Assembly (NCBI GenBank): GCA_007129655.1
Contig: SKVC01000034.1
Coordinates: 1-15,899, forward strand
DNA from: Thermoplasmata archaeon
GTDB lineage: Archaea > Thermoplasmatota > Thermoplasmata > Halarchaeoplasmatales > Halarchaeoplasmataceae
Direction of reading: 5' to 3'
DNA length: 15,899 nucleotides
Part shown: positions 14,029 through 15,899 of the stretch, one piece after another
How the letters are laid out: every line of letters starts with the position of its first letter
Position numbering within the stretch: the first letter of the stretch is position 1
The notes under the pieces: model-generated
What the model was told of the DNA's origin: nothing
The model's input: the letters and a program-made list of their open reading frames with translations, nothing else
Databases searched by the model: none
Made by a program: the position numbers and the translations under genes

Positions 14029-14048
14029 ACCCCCTTGTTTACGACGAA

Positions 14049-14753
14049 ATGATAGTTATGATCCGGGAATGTGAAGAACATGGATACTATCGCGATGAAG
14101 AATGTCCGACCTGTGGTGAGAGGGGCAAATTCATAATGAGCGATGAAGAAATGGTCAACTTAGGCAAGACAACAGCTGGTCTTCTCAGGCACTTTTCAGA
14201 CAAATACGGCCTAGAGATGGATGAGCGAGGTTGGGTGGATAAGGAACATTACGTGAAAGCACTTAGAAACAGACAGAAACGTTTTCACTGGTTAAGAGGT
14301 TATCACCTCGAAGCTTTGATAGCGACCGATAAAAAAGGTAGATATCAGATGGAAGGTAATCATGTAAGGGCTACTTATGGACACTCTCTTGATGTAGACC
14401 TAGACCTTCCTACCGATGACATACCTGAAAAGTTGTACATACCTACAACGGAAAAAGAAGCCGAGCTCCTTCTCGAAGGAGGAATAAAACCTTCTGACAG
14501 AACTTACATCCATTTGAGTGAAGATTACGATTCAGCAGTCGGTGCCGGTGTCGTTAGAACGGAAAATCCGGTAATACTCAAAGTCGATTCTAAAAAGGCT
14601 GTAGAAGAAGGTGAAACCATCATGAGGGCCGGCAAAGGTGTCTACATAACAAAGCGTGTCGAGCCGGAATATCTCAGCATCAATGATAAGCAACCTACAG
14701 AAGAAGAGCTAGAAGGATACGAAAAAGAAAAGCTTATCCGAGAAAGCAAGTAA
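14049..14753 (+). CDS. kptA: RNA 2'-phosphotransferase (KptA/Tpt1 family) with N-terminal zinc ribbon
   Basis: A 234-residue KptA/Tpt1-family enzyme, which removes an internal 2'-phosphate from RNA by transfer to NAD+, giving ADP-ribose 1'',2''-cyclic phosphate. An N-terminal zinc-ribbon-like segment (Cys8, His11, Cys19, Cys22) precedes the core. Core motifs: KTTAGLLRHF with Arg47 and His48, GWVDKEHYVKALR, then GRYQMEGNHVRATYGHS with Arg107, YIHLS with His155, and VRTENPVILKVD. One key block differs. The YHGT that contributes the first histidine of the NAD+ site in characterised Tpt1 enzymes reads YIPTT (130-134) here. Some zinc-ribbon archaeal homologues, as I recall, also lack that histidine. 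Archaeal tRNA splicing does not leave a 2'-phosphate, so the natural substrate is open. The gene is monocistronic and leaderless, convergent with LSm. Confidence 0.88.
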   Translation: MIVMIRECEEHGYYRDEECPTCGERGKFIMSDEEMVNLGKTTAGLLRHFSDKYGLEMDERGWVDKEHYVKALRNRQKRFHWLRGYHLEALIATDKKGRYQMEGNHVRATYGHSLDVDLDLPTDDIPEKLYIPTTEKEAELLLEGGIKPSDRTYIHLSEDYDSAVGAGVVRTENPVILKVDSKKAVEEGETIMRAGKGVYITKRVEPEYLSINDKQPTEEELEGYEKEKLIRESK

Positions 14754-14758
14754 AACGA

Positions 14759-14974
14759 TTATTCCGGATTCAAACTCACTAGGTTATTACCCCTAAGTAC
14801 TATAGTGCCCAATCTGCGGCGTCTTTCTTCAGTTTCCTCTGTAGTGTCATCCATTACAAGATTCATATGATCATCAAAGCCGATGAGTTTACCCTTAAGG
14901 TTCCTCCCATCTTTTAATAAAAGCTCGATATTCTCGTTCAATATTTCGTTAAGGAAATTTGTAGGTTTGGACAT
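14759..14974 (-). CDS. LSm (Sm-like archaeal) RNA-binding protein
   Basis: A 71-residue Sm-like protein expected to form a heptameric or hexameric ring that binds U-rich RNA. The Sm1 motif is clear (ELLLKDGRNLKGKLIGFDDH then MNLVMDD), as is Sm2 (LGTIVLRGNNLVSLN), joined by a short charged linker (TTEETEERRRR). Length is exactly that of archaeal SmAP1-type proteins. In many archaea this gene is followed by ribosomal protein L37e; here it is instead tail to tail with kptA, 5 bp apart. It lies 26 bp after the TPR gene. A GTGGT ribosome site precedes the ATG, and a TATA-like AGTATATC (14994-15001) overlaps the end of the TPR gene, so it may have its own promoter. Confidence 0.94.
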   Translation of the reverse strand: MSKPTNFLNEILNENIELLLKDGRNLKGKLIGFDDHMNLVMDDTTEETEERRRRLGTIVLRGNNLVSLNPE

Positions 14975-15000
14975 ATTACCACATCTAACAACACGATATA

Positions 15001-15899
15001 CTATTTTAATGATTTGGTCAGTTCCTGTAGGTCATCTTTCACCGTTTTTGCTCTAGATTCGTTATTTATCGAAGTATATATCTCTAAAGCCTCATCATAT
15101 TGTTCTCGAGCTTTTTCAGTTCTTCCTAACTTAGCGAATGCTTTACCTAACTCATGGATTGCATCGGCAAGGTATCTTGGAACTTGATATTTTCTGAGCG
15201 ATTCTATCCCGGATTCAAGAAGTGAAATAGCCTCCTCGTATTTTCCCTTCTCTACATGCATCTGGCCGTATTTTATATTGACTCCAGCTTTCCCCATGGG
15301 ATCATCCTGATTTTCAAAAATATCCATAGACTCTTCGAATGCGTTTTCCGCTTTTTCAAATTCGTGGAGATATGTGTAAGCTTCTCCGAGATTGAAAAGG
15401 GTCCAACCCAATCTGTTTGGTAGGCGTCTTTTTCGAGCTATTTCTTTCGAACGATTGTAATATTTCGCTGCGTTTTTCCAATCCTTTTGGATGGAATATA
15501 GAACACCTATATTATTAAAAATCGTAGTCCTTTCTATATAATTATCCTCGTTTTGATAGATCTCTGCACTTTTCAAATAATTTTCTAAACTTTCATCAAA
15601 ATTTTCCATCTCACCGTATATATCTCCAAAATTTTTGTGAACGTATGCAATACCCGATTTATCGTCAAGTTTTTCGTATATGTCTTTGACTTCACAGAGT
15701 ATATCAAGTGATTTTTCATATTCTCCCTTGCGCCAATAACAAAGAGCTAGGCCTCTTTTACATTCAGCCGCGGTTTCGCATGTATCATCTTCACACCGTT
15801 CAAGACCTCTTTCTGCAGCATCCTGGGCTTTTTCTAAATCGCAGCCTTCGAGATGTGCAAAACACATCTCCCATAGACTTTTAGATTGAAGATCTTTGC
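15001..15899 (-). CDS. TPR-repeat protein (partial, N-terminus outside the window)
   Basis: The C-terminal 299 codons of a tetratricopeptide-repeat protein. The reading frame stays open to the right edge (reading KDLQSKSLWE ahead of the first internal ATG at 15867), so the true start lies outside. At least six TPR-like helix pairs can be seen, for example ALCYWRKGEYEKSLDI, KNFGDIYGEMENFDESLENY, NNIGVLYSIQKDWKNAAKYY, FNLGEAYTYLHEFEKAENAF, KYGQMHVEKGKYEEAISLL and LGKAFAKLGRTEKAREQYDEAL. This is a protein-protein interaction scaffold; nothing visible identifies its partner or any catalytic domain. Six cysteines cluster in the first 50 visible residues, which is unusual but not a recognisable metal site. 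The stop is 26 bp from the LSm start, so co-transcription is possible. Confidence 0.88.
   Translation of the reverse strand, partial: KDLQSKSLWEMCFAHLEGCDLEKAQDAAERGLERCEDDTCETAAECKRGLALCYWRKGEYEKSLDILCEVKDIYEKLDDKSGIAYVHKNFGDIYGEMENFDESLENYLKSAEIYQNEDNYIERTTIFNNIGVLYSIQKDWKNAAKYYNRSKEIARKRRLPNRLGWTLFNLGEAYTYLHEFEKAENAFEESMDIFENQDDPMGKAGVNIKYGQMHVEKGKYEEAISLLESGIESLRKYQVPRYLADAIHELGKAFAKLGRTEKAREQYDEALEIYTSINNESRAKTVKDDLQELTKSLK

Overview
The window is a dense, A+T-rich stretch of archaeal chromosome. The evidence is a hypusine-type aIF5A, P-stalk proteins aP1 and aP0, RNA polymerase subunit D with Fe-S motifs, an LSm protein, a KptA/Tpt1 RNA 2'-phosphotransferase, HMG-CoA reductase for isoprenoid lipids, TATA boxes about 25 bp ahead of starts, and a mix of leaderless and Shine-Dalgarno-led genes. 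FtsZ plus a bacterial-type (class II) HMG-CoA reductase points to Euryarchaeota in the broad sense. A Thermoplasmatota-like or related lineage is my best guess, but no marker here settles it. There is no mobile element, CRISPR array or phage gene.

Layout. Positions 1-3151 (+): an M3 oligoendopeptidase F, then aIF5A overlapping agmatinase by 4 nt, a translation factor paired with a polyamine/hypusine-pathway enzyme. Positions 3155-4240 (-): FtsZ, tail to tail with agmatinase. Positions 4377-6376 (-): the L1-L10-L12 stalk operon, facing away from the S13-S4-S11-RpoD operon (6568-8929, +) across a 191-bp double promoter. The L1 leader holds a two-helix hairpin ending in the L1 Shine-Dalgarno, a good candidate for autoregulation by L1. 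A tRNA-Leu(GAG) gene (9042-9126) follows rpoD.

Positions 9252-9980 (+): a fumarylacetoacetate-hydrolase-family enzyme, convergent with AMP-forming acetyl-CoA synthetase (10008-11960, -). Positions 12117-12660 (+): two tandem, near-identical, very lysine-rich 82- and 73-residue proteins that differ by one heptad. They are unrecognised and are the most interesting objects in the window. They converge on class II HMG-CoA reductase (12679-13938, -) at a perfect 9-bp hairpin. kptA (14049-14753, +) is divergent from HMGR and convergent with an LSm gene (14759-14974, -). LSm follows a TPR protein that runs off the right edge (15001-15899, -).

Most of the window serves information processing: ribosome, RNA polymerase, aIF5A, tRNA, RNA repair and LSm. 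A few central-metabolism genes (acetyl-CoA formation, mevalonate pathway, peptide degradation) are interspersed. No gene-free stretch exceeds 300 bp. The longest (6377-6567, 11961-12116, 4241-4376, 9127-9251, 8930-9041 and 13939-14048) hold promoters, leaders or terminator-like sequence as listed.
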